This document shows, piece after piece, positions 1 through 11,077 of a stretch of 64,000 nucleotides of DNA. How positions within the stretch are numbered: the first letter of the stretch is position 1; each line of letters opens with the position of its first letter. The notes under the pieces were generated by a model. It ran no database searches and was not told the DNA's origin. It saw nothing but the letters and a program-made list of their open reading frames with translations. The stretch is from Utricularia gibba. Lineage: Eukaryota > Streptophyta > Magnoliopsida > Lamiales > Lentibulariaceae. Both the position numbers and the translations under genes were made by a program. The stretch covers positions 124,001 to 188,000 of the forward strand of contig NEEC01000023.1 in the NCBI GenBank assembly GCA_002189035.1, in the 5' to 3' direction.

Positions 1-1503
1 TTCAATTAAAGCGCAAGAGGTATGGTTCAGGATCCAGGTTTGTTTTTCTTCTGAAAATTCTATTGATGTGTCGTCTCTATACTCTCACTCTGCCTCCAAG
101 GGGGTCATGGATATGAACATATTACTGAAATTTTTCTTCATTGATCTGTACAATTGATTTTGTTTCGTGTTATAGGCGCGAATTGCTCAAACTAACAGTG
201 AGATCTCAGCACTTGCAACCGCAATGATGGTTCTCAAGGTTTAGTTTGATCTTCTGCTATTTCTCCGAATTACATGAAGGAATGGTCATTTGATGTATGT
301 GCTACTTCCACTGGCTGAATTGATTTTATCTTAACATGTTTCAATGGCCTAGAGCGATGAAAACTCTTCAAGGTAGAGACCTTTTCATGTTTGAGATTTC
401 CGTGAACCAACTACTCATGTATTCAACCTTTGCACTTGCTCCTGCAGAGACAGCTTTATTGTTAAGATGCTGAACTTAAATGCAGAGATTCGGTGAGTTG
501 ATATGGAACTCATTTTCCTTCAGCCAACTCATCATACTCTGTTTTGTAATTACTCTGCTGAGTTTTAACTATTCCATTATCATTTTTAATTTGTTGAAGG
601 AAATTCCATGAGTTTTTCTGCTGTGCCTTCAATCCGACAACAAGCAACAGTAAGCAGCATCCGTATTCACATTTGGCTATAAAGTTCTATGTAGAATTAA
701 AACTCTATGGGCTGCATGAGTAACTACAAATCCTCGTAGTCACTTAAATAGTGTTTTAGTTCATTGATCCTTTTTCAATAGAGCACTCCAGTCGGTTACA
801 TAAGCAGGTAACTGTTACAGACGTTGCATTCAATTTTTGCTAAAATTTTGTACACTCATTATATCCGTATTTGGAGCTTAATATTTCTCTTTTCGGAAGA
901 AAGGTGGCAAAAATGATGGACTTCTAGAGACATATGCTAATGCCAAAGATCCACACTGTAAAGCTGAATTAATAACTCATGATCATGTGAGAAAGCTGTC
1001 TTCATCCTTAATCCTGCTTGATCCATGGGCCTATTTGATTGGAATGCAGAGTGTGCAACATATCTTCCTCTCATTATGCATCTCCTTGAAACATGCATGA
1101 CGTTTATTTTTTGAACAAACCAGGGGCAAACTGCTGACGTTAGTCAGTTACAACAAGAGCTCAGTAGTTTAGAAAAAAGAGTTCAGCTAATGGAGTCCTT
1201 GATGAAAGAGAGCATGGAACTAAATGAACTGAGCCAATATCCTTGGATTTCCCAGTTTTTTTACTAAACTTTCACAGTGTTCAGCTCCCCATTGTGTTTT
1301 CTCATACTGTCATATAATTTTTCCTGACATGAAACAAGCAGATATCTGAGTTGGAAGAAAATTGCGTTGCTTTGGTTGATAAGATGCATACCAACGCATT
1401 GTGCCCACGCTGCCATAAAGATAATTCAGGGGAACTCGGGGTCCTTGAAAAACGAGACGATGATGCGCAAGGCGACCAACATAGTTCAGGTCTTGATGCT
1501 TAG
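1..1503 (+). CDS. 3' part of an unrecognised coiled-coil protein gene (5' end outside window)
   Basis: A chain of short exons stays in phase on this strand: 176-238, 353-372, 448-492, 600-649, 782-807, 900-986, 1124-about 1236 and about 1336/1342-1503 (stop TAG). More exon sequence lies before about position 40. The translated pieces are hydrophilic and helical; the stretch around 1150-1235 (SSLEKRVQLMESLMKE) and the one from 1342 (ISELEENCVALVDKM) have heptad character. The last exon carries a CPRC cysteine pair (CPRCHKDN), a possible half zinc site, and ends in an acidic tail. I do not recognise the family. The join between the last two exons is unresolved: the upstream exon appears to run into ATATCCTT, which resembles a U12-type 5' splice site. 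A chromosome, spindle or trafficking coiled-coil protein would fit, but that is a guess. Confidence 0.5.
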
Positions 1504-3581
1504 AATACTTCACAACACTTGAGACTGCTACCACTGCCTGCTTCCCTTTTATACTTGGTTTTGATTTCAGATCCCATGACTAGGAACATTTAAGGGATTT
1601 ACAACATCACAGACCAAGGTAGCTACAGGTCCCATCTCAAACTACTTAGTTATATGCTAAGCATCAGTTGTTAGTTGTCACTAGTCAGACCATTTCTCAT
1701 ATGCCTTCGATTTTTTTTTTTTTTCCAACAGATTGTGTGATTCATAATATGAGCCTTAGAATTCAGATTCTTCTCCGTTGTAGCTTTAAAAATCTGAAAC
1801 ATCTCAAATGCATCTGATTCGAGATCCAACAGTAATGTAAAGATCATCAATGGAAAAACTTACTACCTCTTAGTGAATTTGTGAAAGTGGTGTCTGTGTC
1901 AGATTCCCTCTCCTTCAGAGATTTGGTAGTCCTCTCATTGTGGCTTTCTGAGACAAGGCATAAATATCTCTGTACTTGGCATCACCAAAAACCTTATGCC
2001 GGCGGTCCACTGAAGCCGCACAACCTAGAGGACTCCAATTGAGACAAAACTCGGGAAGCAGCAAGCAAGTGGCAGTCAATGTACCAAATCAACGATCCGG
2101 GAGCCCTCTCTGCATCAGTCGAGCTGCGACATGTCTGCAGTCTAGCTTAGCTGGTTGATGAGTAGGCTGAAAGGTACTGATGAGCTAGTCAGCCTCCAAC
2201 ATTTTCCACTGACTTTTCTTCATGCAAAACAGAGACGGAGTCAGATTGAATGGGTCTAACCTCTCTGAGGTGTGTGTGACTGGAACCATAGCGAAGCCCC
2301 ACGTCAGCAATGCAGTTGAGTGTGGACATGGGGTTTAAATCATTGAGCAGCGTCGGGGCCTACTTGGTCCCATTTCCATTGATCTCTAGGCCATATAATC
2401 CTTATGCATCCTCATCCTTCACTCCAAACAGAGAAGGGCGAATTGATTCGCAGGAGAGACGGCACGCCGCCCATCCCCTCCGCGGCGGCCGCGGCTGCCG
2501 TTTCTTCTATGATCAATTCGATCTTCTCTTTTGCAGGAGAGCTTCTCGTGTCTCCACTCTGGTGCCATGGCGACAGGTAATTCGCTCGACTGATTGCTGT
2601 CAAGTGTCAATGCACTTTGCTTGCTGTGGTTTCTTTGATTCCTTACACCGACCTCGAGTACCTGTCATGTTTCTCTGTTTCTCGGTCTGAGAACTGCTCT
2701 TAAGATTAACAAGAAGAAGCTGCGATATTCTTGGTTGACCTGAATGAAGTCTTCGTGATTTCGGATATTTTTTCGTGGAGGAGAATATTTATTATTTATT
2801 TATTGTGGGAAGCTATACACATAATATAGTGTGTATAGTGGTATATTAATTATTCAGGTTACGTTCCATCAAGGCATTTATTTATTTAATAATTAATATT
2901 GTAAAGAGCATATATTTTTTAATATTCCAACATAACATACTATTTTTTATTGATGATGATAATTGTATAAGTGCATAAAAATCATCAAAATAATAAATAA
3001 TATCATTTTCAATAATGAAAAAAATGAATAACAAAATGAAAAAGATGTTATTAAATAGTACAGAATAATGGTCTTACATCTAGGTTATATCAATATAGAA
3101 GCTTATTTATATAATTGTGCGTAAATTTGAAGAACGGACTACTTATATCTTAACAATGATATCCAATTGAATCCTTTTTTTAAAATGTTTTAATACAATT
3201 TTGCATTATCCCATGTGCCATTAGAGTTTAATGATAATTAAGAACACATCAATATAAATTGCAGTTCATGCTAAAACACGTCAATGCAATCACTCGCAAA
3301 ATGTTTATCCCATAATTTCACCGAGCGGATAGTGTTTCTCCACTCTTCTAGTTGGTATCAAAGGTGAAGTAGGGATTTTCTGGTAAACAGCAGTTCATTC
3401 CGGCCAAAAGGTAGCGATGATATCCAAGGATTCCAACCGAATCCGATCCACTGTCTCCCGAAACAGCACTACGTCCGGTGAAAAAATCAATTCAAACCAG
3501 AAACATCATCAAAACGAAATCTTATTTCAATCCGCAGGGGCATCGCGCGCAGCATAGCAAGAGCAGAAGAAGTAGTAACCC
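1504..3581. other. Intergenic stretch with a GC-rich leader-like patch
   Basis: 1504 to about 2400 is probably the 3' UTR and downstream region of the coiled-coil gene. Around 2440-2580 there is a GC-rich patch (GCGGCGGCCGCGGC near 2482), followed by TTTTGCAG and then ATGGCGACAG|GTAATT at 2566. That looks like a 5' UTR and a first coding exon of a plus-strand gene, but I find no matching downstream exon before the VDAC gene, so it may be a remnant or a noncoding transcript. From 2760 to 3400 the sequence is AT-rich and apparently gene-free. 3400-3581 is the VDAC 3' UTR side. Confidence 0.4.
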
Positions 3582-5117
3582 TCATGGCTTGAGAGCCAGA
3601 GCCAACCCAAACTTGGCACCCTTTTCGACAGACTTGGTGTCGATTTCTGTGGAGAGGGTGACGAGCGACTTGGGGCGCCATTCGTGCTGAATCAGTGCAC
3701 TCGCTTTGCCCAGGTTGTTAGCCTTTGCCTTCACAGTGGTCAGCGGGTCCAGCTGGTGCTGGGTGCCGATGGTGATGCTGTTTTCGTTGCTTGAGAAGCT
3801 GTGGCTCACCTCCGCCCAACTGCAGTTTTGGACAATGGGCTCACCTCATGGTAATAAGAGGCGGACAGAGTGTCGCCCTTGTTGTTTCTAGAACCAACGG
3901 ACAGAGGAAGCTTATTGTTACTTTCAACCATGGCGAGTAGAAAGCTTTATCACGGAAAGTACTTACAGTGACAATGAAGCAATAAGATCAGAAGACGAAT
4001 AGGTTGCAGCGAAGTTGTACTTGTTGAACACTCCTTCCTTGGAGTCAAACGCGACATCGCTTCCCAACGCTAATGCATTGCTTCCAACAACACCCGAGAA
4101 GTTGACAATTGGATTGGCAGTCAATCCAACACTCGAGCTTATACCAGCATAATCATTCAGGTATTGGAGTTCCAACTGCAAGAAATACAGCCGGTGAGGA
4201 ATAGACCACGATAGAAACGTATATCGTGAGAAAACATACACAAATTTACTTACCTTTCCGGACCTTTGGTCTGGAACTCTGAAGGTGAAGATGGCTTTCA
4301 CTCCAGGTGCCGGCTCATTGACAGTGACAGTAGTAAAAAGCTGGAGAACAAAGTCTTCACAAAATCAGTTGTTCATCTCAAAAGGAAATATAGCATTTCA
4401 CCAAAAGCAGCAGCCCCATAACTAGGTGAACATGTATAGCATTCCTTCCGGTACCAGATAATAACAAAAACAGCAAACCAGAATGGTACAAGTGCAGCCA
4501 AAAAATGCAGGAAAATCATAACGCAAACGCATTCCAAAAAATGCACGAAAATAGGTGGAAGAAGGTATACATACATTTGAGCTCGTGTCCACTTTTATGT
4601 CTGTGGTGACATTCTTGTTCTTCAGTTGGGTAGTGATATCAGCGAGAAACAAACCATCTTTCTTCGTCCCATTAGAAGTGAGAGTCTGTAAAGAGAAGTT
4701 AAATAATCAGATAGCATTCAGGTCACGCAGGCGAGCAAACAAATCGATAAACAATTACTGTAATCCTAAAACAATACCCTGCAACACAGGTATTACCAGA
4801 GAAAACCACAAACAAAAAAAATCCACACATCCGAATAAGAACAAAAACAATCGACAAACAGAAAGGTAAAAGACGCTCACAACTCCCGTGGGCGAGTAAG
4901 TGGTGATAGTGAATTTCTGGTCGCTGCTGTAATCCTTGTTAAGAAGATCTACAAGCGATTACACATCAGAATCTGATCCCATTTCAGCCAAAAAAAAAAA
5001 AAAAACGCACACACACCACCGAACTACCCAAAACAATAATCAGAATCAACAAAACAAAGACAGCGCACCTCGTGCCCTCTTTCCGATATCGGCGTACAAT
5101 CCCGGACCCTTCCCCAT
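3582..5117 (-). CDS. VDAC: Mitochondrial outer-membrane porin, VDAC (one-base frameshift)
   Basis: Voltage-dependent anion channel, the beta-barrel that passes ATP, ADP and other metabolites across the mitochondrial outer membrane. Exons in transcription order: 5117-5069, 4948-4881, 4685-4575, 4340-4254, 4175-3967, 3887-3582. The start [17 protein letters not shown] is the family's N-terminal helix; later marks are [52 protein letters not shown] and the C-terminal GLALALKP. Exons sum to 830 nt, one base short of 277 codons. The missing base lies in the C run at 3815-3817 (a G run on the coding strand): ...SKTAVG must change frame to continue as [12 protein letters not shown]. With that base the protein would be 276 aa, the normal plant VDAC length. 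Everything else is intact, so a sequencing slip is more likely than a pseudogene, though only resequencing can tell. Confidence 0.93.
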
Positions 5118-5453
5118 GGCTTGAGAATGGCGTAGAAGCAGGCCGGCGGTGCGAGCGAGATATAAATAGCGGTGCGAGAGACAGCCCTAGTTCTTCTTTT
5201 TCCTTTTTACCATTTCTTGCAGAAGGAATTAAGAATGTGGACCGTTGATTGGGAAGCGATCGCATCGGGGACGGTTCAAAGAATTTTCAAACCAGGGTAG
5301 CGCTGCCCATGACATGGGGGTATTTTGGGAAACACACGTTAAAAATATTAAATGTATTTATTTGCAATAATTAAGAGCTTATTAGGCTATCCCTCCCTCC
5401 CTGCCCGCCATCCAAGCACAGGAGTCCTTGTTGGGTTTACTTTTGTTCAAAAT
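5118..5453. other. VDAC promoter region
   Basis: Upstream of the minus-strand VDAC start. On the VDAC strand a TATTTATA box lies at about 5161-5168, roughly 45-50 bp before the ATG, which implies a short leader. The rest is AT-rich without coding signal and ends at the MITE target duplication. Confidence 0.4.
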
Positions 5454-5872
5454 TAGAGATGTCAATAGGTCCGGGTCTACCCGGACCCGAACCGAAACCG
5501 ACCCGGGGTTCGGTTTAGGGTTCAAATTATTTGACCTGTAGAATCCGAACCAGAACCGATATATAAATATTTTTAAAATATTAATAAAATTTAATTTTTT
5601 TTATGAACTTAATAATTAACATATTTTTAATTCCAATTCATCCTTTTAACTTTTAAAATTATTATAGTGAAAATTTTAAAAGTATGCTTTTCAAATCATA
5701 TTTAAATTTCTATTAAAATCGAAACTGAATTCATTGGGTGTTGGTTTCGGGTTCGGGTTCGGGTCCTTGCCAGGTTCGGTTCGGGTTTGGGCCCAACAGA
5801 GGTTCCTTGGGTCGGGTTCAATTTTGAGAGTACCCGGACCAAACCCGGCCCATTGGCATCTCTATTCAAAAT
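5446..5872. mobile_element. hAT-type MITE with 8-bp target-site duplication
   Basis: Non-autonomous DNA element of 411 bp (5454-5864). It is flanked on both sides by a perfect 8-bp direct repeat TTCAAAAT (5446-5453 and 5865-5872), the target duplication size of hAT transposases. The ends are imperfect terminal inverted repeats: left TAGAGATGTCAATAGGTC, and the reverse complement of the right end TAGAGATGCCAATGGGCC. Behind each end are subterminal arrays of CCGGACCCGAAC/GGGTTCGG-type words of opposite polarity, with an AT-rich core at about 5560-5720. There is no transposase ORF, so movement would need an enzyme supplied in trans. The perfect target duplication suggests a fairly recent insertion. 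Confidence 0.88.
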
Positions 5873-7972
5873 CATTCTCATACTACCATTAATTTCCATC
5901 TATGAAAACAGCACACGTGTCCATGTGTTTTAAATCATGAAAAAAAATTATAAATGAGTCATTTTTTAATAAATATCTTCATTATAAAAAAATATCAAAC
6001 TCATGATTGAATTATAGTTGAAGTATACATCATAATCCAAAATGGTTTAATTGTATGTTTTTAAAGCATTGAACCTAGCGTCAAATGCTTCATTTTTCAA
6101 CTTCTTTTTACTTGGTGGGAGTAAAATTGTATAATGCATTCGCATTTGGGAAAGTCTCACTCCATGGTGTTTTTAGATGACAAAAATCATTGTGTATTGC
6201 ATATGGTCCATGTCTTACCATATGTTGATAGTAAGATGTAGAAGATCCCCATGTTTGGAAGCAAAATGTACTCTTGCCTTTTCATCTGCAATCACCCCCT
6301 GTGACTCCAAGTGGAGCCATCACTGACATTTCATCATCAGAGCAAGCTCTTTTAGGAGCTTGAGATGCATGGAATAACACAGGAGCCCTTAGCTTGTCTT
6401 CTCTTATCTAGTGATATCTCATTCCTGTATGTGTGTAATTGGGTGCTTACCCAAACCCAAAGGCTACTGAAATTTGAGATCTTTTTCTGCTGTTGATTTT
6501 TGGTCTTCCTTCTTTGAGTCACATAATTGAAGTTGTTTTTCTCCCTTTTAAGTTGAGCTCCAAGATCTGATCCCCTTCACTGCAACCATATGCTAGGTAT
6601 TACATAGAACCTTCAGAGACCAATGAACCTCAAATTTGGTAGAAATTTTTGTAAGCACAGAGCTTCTTTTTCAGATTCAGTTGATGTCATATGCATTACT
6701 TCCGTAGAAGAAAGTGCAACTCCAACTCATTTTTGAAATGAAGACATCCACGCCAAGCAACTCCTCTCCTACTCCTAACATGGTGATGAGTCATGCCGTT
6801 GACCTCCTACAACCACTTCTCTCTCCAAATCCTCAACATCATGCCAGAACTTGGATATGGCACTCTCAGAGTTAACCGGCGAGGATGAATGATCCTAGTC
6901 AACGCCTTAGTTTGTTACGCTCAAATAGGCGTGGTATCAAGAATCAACAGGATGAGGGTGCTTGACTATTCATGTTCACCTAGCAAAGGGGAAGCTCATG
7001 AATGGAAACGAATGATTCATTTGGATATCCCAAACGAAGCCCATTGAAGCATCTGAAATCATGACACTGACATGCAATCATGAGCTCTGGTTTATGCTTA
7101 GATTTTTCCTTCTTTTGCTTGTTCAAGGTTCAGCCAGATCCCAACCGTTGTCCGGCCATCAAAACACTGGCCACAAGAAGAAAAGCAAATTGATTATGAG
7201 ACGATGGGAATTTTTGTTCCAGAAAGGATTGCAGCATGGCTTGGCATCAGATTCGTTAAAGGAGAGAGCAGGTAATTATGGTTGTTAGAAAACTGTGATA
7301 ATGTAATAAATCATCATAATGAACATTAGAACAAGGTAGTAGCAGTCAACTGTGGATGAAATCAAGCGGCAATCTTCGGATTTTCCAAGGAAAATCTTGA
7401 AAAATAAAGTAATATTAACGGAAAGTGATCAAGAGAAGCCCGGTTTGCAGCAGTTGACTTGTGGAAGCCCCTACCAATGTTGACGTATGGAAAAGATTAC
7501 TGCAGCAGTTTGCAACAGTAATCTTGAAAAAACTCGTGACAAAACCCATTTTCTTTCTACTCCATAAAGTCGTAGGTTGTAGTTGAATTGTGAGTTATGA
7601 CCATGAGCTCTTTTTTCCACTGCGTTTGGATGATACTAGGAAAAGTTAATCACTAAACCACCCGAGCTTGGGGTTTTCTCCATTTCTTGATTCAAACTTG
7701 CATGTGAGTGTTGTTCTTCTTTTATGGATGATGGTTCGTGAATGAAACTGATCATGGTTGTCTGTTCCTGATTTTGGATGCTCAAGATTCTGGGTGCTTG
7801 TCAAAATCCTTTTCCTCCCCTTTTTGCATGGTGACTTTGGAGGGTGTTGATGAAACCAAGGGGGGTCTGTTATTTGTTATAAAACTTTGATCATCAAAGA
7901 GATATTTCTGTTTGCTCTTGTAGGAGTGCTGTTTCGGTTAACATATGTGAGTGAGTGTTTGGATGTGAAACT
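5873..7972. other. Upstream region and probable leader of the SOS2 gene
   Basis: 5873 to about 6200 is AT-rich. About 6230-7950 has balanced composition and may contain 5' UTR exons and introns of the downstream kinase. One piece ending ...GAGAGAGCAG|GTAATT at about 7271 looks like a leader exon with a donor site. A 75-codon plus-strand ORF at 7061-7288 (hydrophobic start, basic middle) matches nothing I recognise and is more likely part of this leader than a gene. Confidence 0.35.
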
Positions 7973-10900
7973 ATGAGTGTGAAGAGAAAGGTTGGCAAGT
8001 ATGAACTTGGAAGGACAATTGGAGAAGGCACTTTTGCTAAAGTTAAGGTCGCACACAACACGGAGACTGGTCAAAGTGTGGCCATCAAAGTCCTGGCCAA
8101 GAGTACTATTCTCAAGCATAAAATGGTGGATCAGGTAATCAACTTTATTTTGTACTAGTTGCTACTGCTTCTAGTTTCTGTGGTTTATCTCCTTGTGGAT
8201 GATGAATCAAATCTATGGTCCATGCATATCCTTGGATGTGCCATTGGGAGTGGTGCCTATTCATTACTTCTCGTTTGCATATCCTTGGATGAGCTTCTTT
8301 TGTTGGTTTTCAGATAAAACGAGAGATCTCCATAATGAAGATTGTAAGACATCCTTGCATAGTCAGCTTGCATGAGGTACAATCAAGTTGCATACTTTCT
8401 TCGTTTCAAAGAGATTTTCATTGGTTTCCCTTGCTCCCCTGAAGAAATCGTTTTTTTTCTTGCAGGTTCTATCCAGTCATACACGGATATATATAGTTCT
8501 GGAGTATGTGGCTGGAGGAGAACTTTTCGACAGGATTGTAAGAGTTCAATGGTTGCATGATTAATGAACTATTGGGAACTGATTTATAATGTGCTGATCT
8601 ATTGGGTGTTCAGGTCCACCAACACAAGCTTTCAGAAAACGAGTCAAGAAAATATTTTCAACAACTTATTGATGCAGTTTCTCATTGCCATAGCAAGGGT
8701 GTGTATCACCGTGACTTGAAGGTGGGTGGAAGGTGTATTTGCCATGAACAAGATAGGATGTAGACTGTATTACTACTTCTCTCATTGTTGATATTTCAAC
8801 AAATTTATACTGTGATTCTGGAAATGTAAATGTAGCCCGAAAATCTGCTGCTTGATGACAAAGGAAACTTGAAGGTTTCAGATTTTGGACTTAGTGCACT
8901 GCCTCAACAAGTAAGCATATTTTCTTGCCAAACAGTCCTCCTCTTAGTTATTTGGTACATTGTCTTTCATTATTGCTCATCTCATCACTTTCTACTTTTT
9001 CAGGGCATTGATCTTCTTCACACCATCTGTGGAACTCCAAATTATGTTGCACCTGAGGTAAGCGTGTAAGACGTTATGTGGAAAATGGAAAACATACAGT
9101 TCAAAGTTTGCTCAAAAAAATAAATATACATTGTTACGGTACTCCTTTTAATCTTGATGCCTTTAGGTTCTAAGCAACCAAGGTTATGATGGTGCTGCTG
9201 CAGATATTTGGTCTTGTGGTGTGATCCTATATGTTGTAATGGCTGGATATCTGCCATTTGATGGAGATGATCTACCCTCATTGTATAAAAAGGTTATTTA
9301 CCTGGCCTTGCTTTGATTTACTGTGAGGAAAATGGTAGAAGTGAATAGTAATGTCAATGATAGAGATAGAAAATGTTCATTCTGTGTTTGTGATTCTGTT
9401 ACATGTTGATTTTTGTGATCATGTATGATGTTCACTGGTCTTTGAAAGCCAGTACAACTGCTTAATATGCTTTATGTCATTCTGATTCCTGATAGTTCTC
9501 ATCTTGGTTTCTTTCTTTGGTGTATAGATCAGCACAGCCGAGTTTTCATGCCCATATTGGTTTTCACCAGATGCGGCATCATTAATATGTAAAATTCTCA
9601 ACCCAAGCCCGGAGAGTGTAAGTTCACGTGCAAGCTCTTTTCCTTGTTCAGAAATTACTGTGATCAGTTTTCTTCATCTCTGCAATTGTCTCCCCTTCTC
9701 TTTGTGCTTCATATGACTTATCCCACCTAGTGGGGAAAAGGATGAAGGTGCTGTTTTTTTTGTTTCTCCTTGTGAATTGCTTGAGAATTATGGGAAACAT
9801 GACCCCCAGAAAGATAGGAGCTCCCTATTTAAATTCTAAAGTTCCATAGTAGTTGTTTGATACTTCAGTTGGCTGCTATTTTATTTACTTATTTTTGCAT
9901 GCATCTTCGTTTTCTGTTTTCAAAATGGACATGTCCCTCTTGTTTCTACAGCGAATAAAAATGGAAGACATAAAAAGACATCCATGGTTCCAAAAAGGTT
10001 ATGTCCCTGTTACACCTAGCAAAGATGAAGAAGTGGATCTGGATGATGTTTCTGCTGTTTTTAACGACATTGAGGTAGTGTTTTTTGCTTTCTATTTATT
10101 CAAACCAAATGAATGTGCTTCTTGAAGGTTGACTGTTGCTACTATGTTCATGATCCTGCTCTTCATCCTCATAGTAATACTACTGCTGCCTCTTTGAAAG
10201 CGCAGGACAAATATGTAACAGAAGAACGCTGTAGGAATGATGATGGCCCATTAATCATGAATGCATTTGAGATGATTACTCTTTCTCAAGGGTTGAATTT
10301 ATCTCCTTTGTTTGACAAGGGTCAGGTGAATGGATACAGTTTTGTTCCCAAAATATATCAGAACATATTTTGTTCTATTGTGAGTGTGTTTCAGCATTAG
10401 AGAAGTCTCTGCTTCCTGGTGATGGATGTCTGAAAATCCTTGTACATTTATGCTACTGAAACTCGTGTGCAACTTCCAGGATCATGCTAAGTGGCATACC
10501 CGTTTTGTTTCCCGTCAACCTGCAAAGGATATAATCGCATCAGTAGAAGCAGCTGCAGAGTCAATGGGACTCAAGGCGCACACAAAGAACTACAAGGTTC
10601 ATTTTTGTTTCATTCCAGCAAAAATAGCATGCTTCAACACTCCATATTGTTCCTTTTATGAGACATGTTCCAAATTTCGTTTCAACAGACAAGACTTGAA
10701 CGTGTATCAGTGAATAAAATTGGACAATTTGCTGTTGTTCTGGAGGTAAACACACAGAATCTCAGTTCATGCATGCTGGCTGGCTTGGCTGTTGTGATCC
10801 CAAGTCATGATTGCAGGTCTTCAACGTTGCTCCAACTCTTTTCATGGTGGATGTCCGCAAGGCAGCTGGGGATACACTGGAGTATCACAAAGTCACCCCC

Positions 10901-11077
10901 CTAATCCATCATTCCAGCACAGTAATCACCACATGCCAACACACTAACTCCTCTTGCTTTTTTTTTTTTTTTTGGCTGCAGTTCTACAAGAACTTCTGTG
11001 CTAAGATCGACAACCTCATGTGGAGGCCGACGGGATGCTCCTCAGAGTCCAGCATGTTTGGAAAGATGGCTCAATGA
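7973..11077 (+). CDS. CIPK24: CBL-interacting protein kinase, SOS2/CIPK24 type
   Basis: Ser/Thr kinase which, when bound by the calcium sensor SOS3/CBL4 or CBL10, phosphorylates the Na+/H+ antiporter SOS1 in salt tolerance. Fourteen exons: 7973-8134, 8314-8376, 8466-8537, 8614-8721, 8836-8910, 9004-9057, 9167-9292, 9528-9617, 9952-10074, 10206-10325, 10480-10596, 10689-10745, 10817-10891, 10982-11077. They sum to 1338 nt, giving 445 aa; Arabidopsis SOS2 has 446. Kinase domain about residues 9-265: GEGTFAKVK loop, VAIKV lysine, [18 protein letters not shown], an activation-loop threonine in LHTICGT, and APE. The CBL-binding NAF/FISL motif is at 310-312 ([16 protein letters not shown]), followed by the PPI region for ABI1/2-type phosphatases. 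The whole protein follows SOS2 more closely than CIPK8 ([35 protein letters not shown]). Start: the ATG at 7973 matches the family N-terminus. Confidence 0.95.

Noticed and set aside
5454..5864. GGGTTCGG arrays taken as degenerate telomere-like repeats
   Set aside because: The 8-bp target duplication and terminal inverted repeats identify the stretch as a MITE.
7061..7288. 75-codon ORF with hydrophobic start upstream of SOS2
   Set aside because: Ends at a donor-like site, so it fits a 5' leader exon better than a secreted protein gene.
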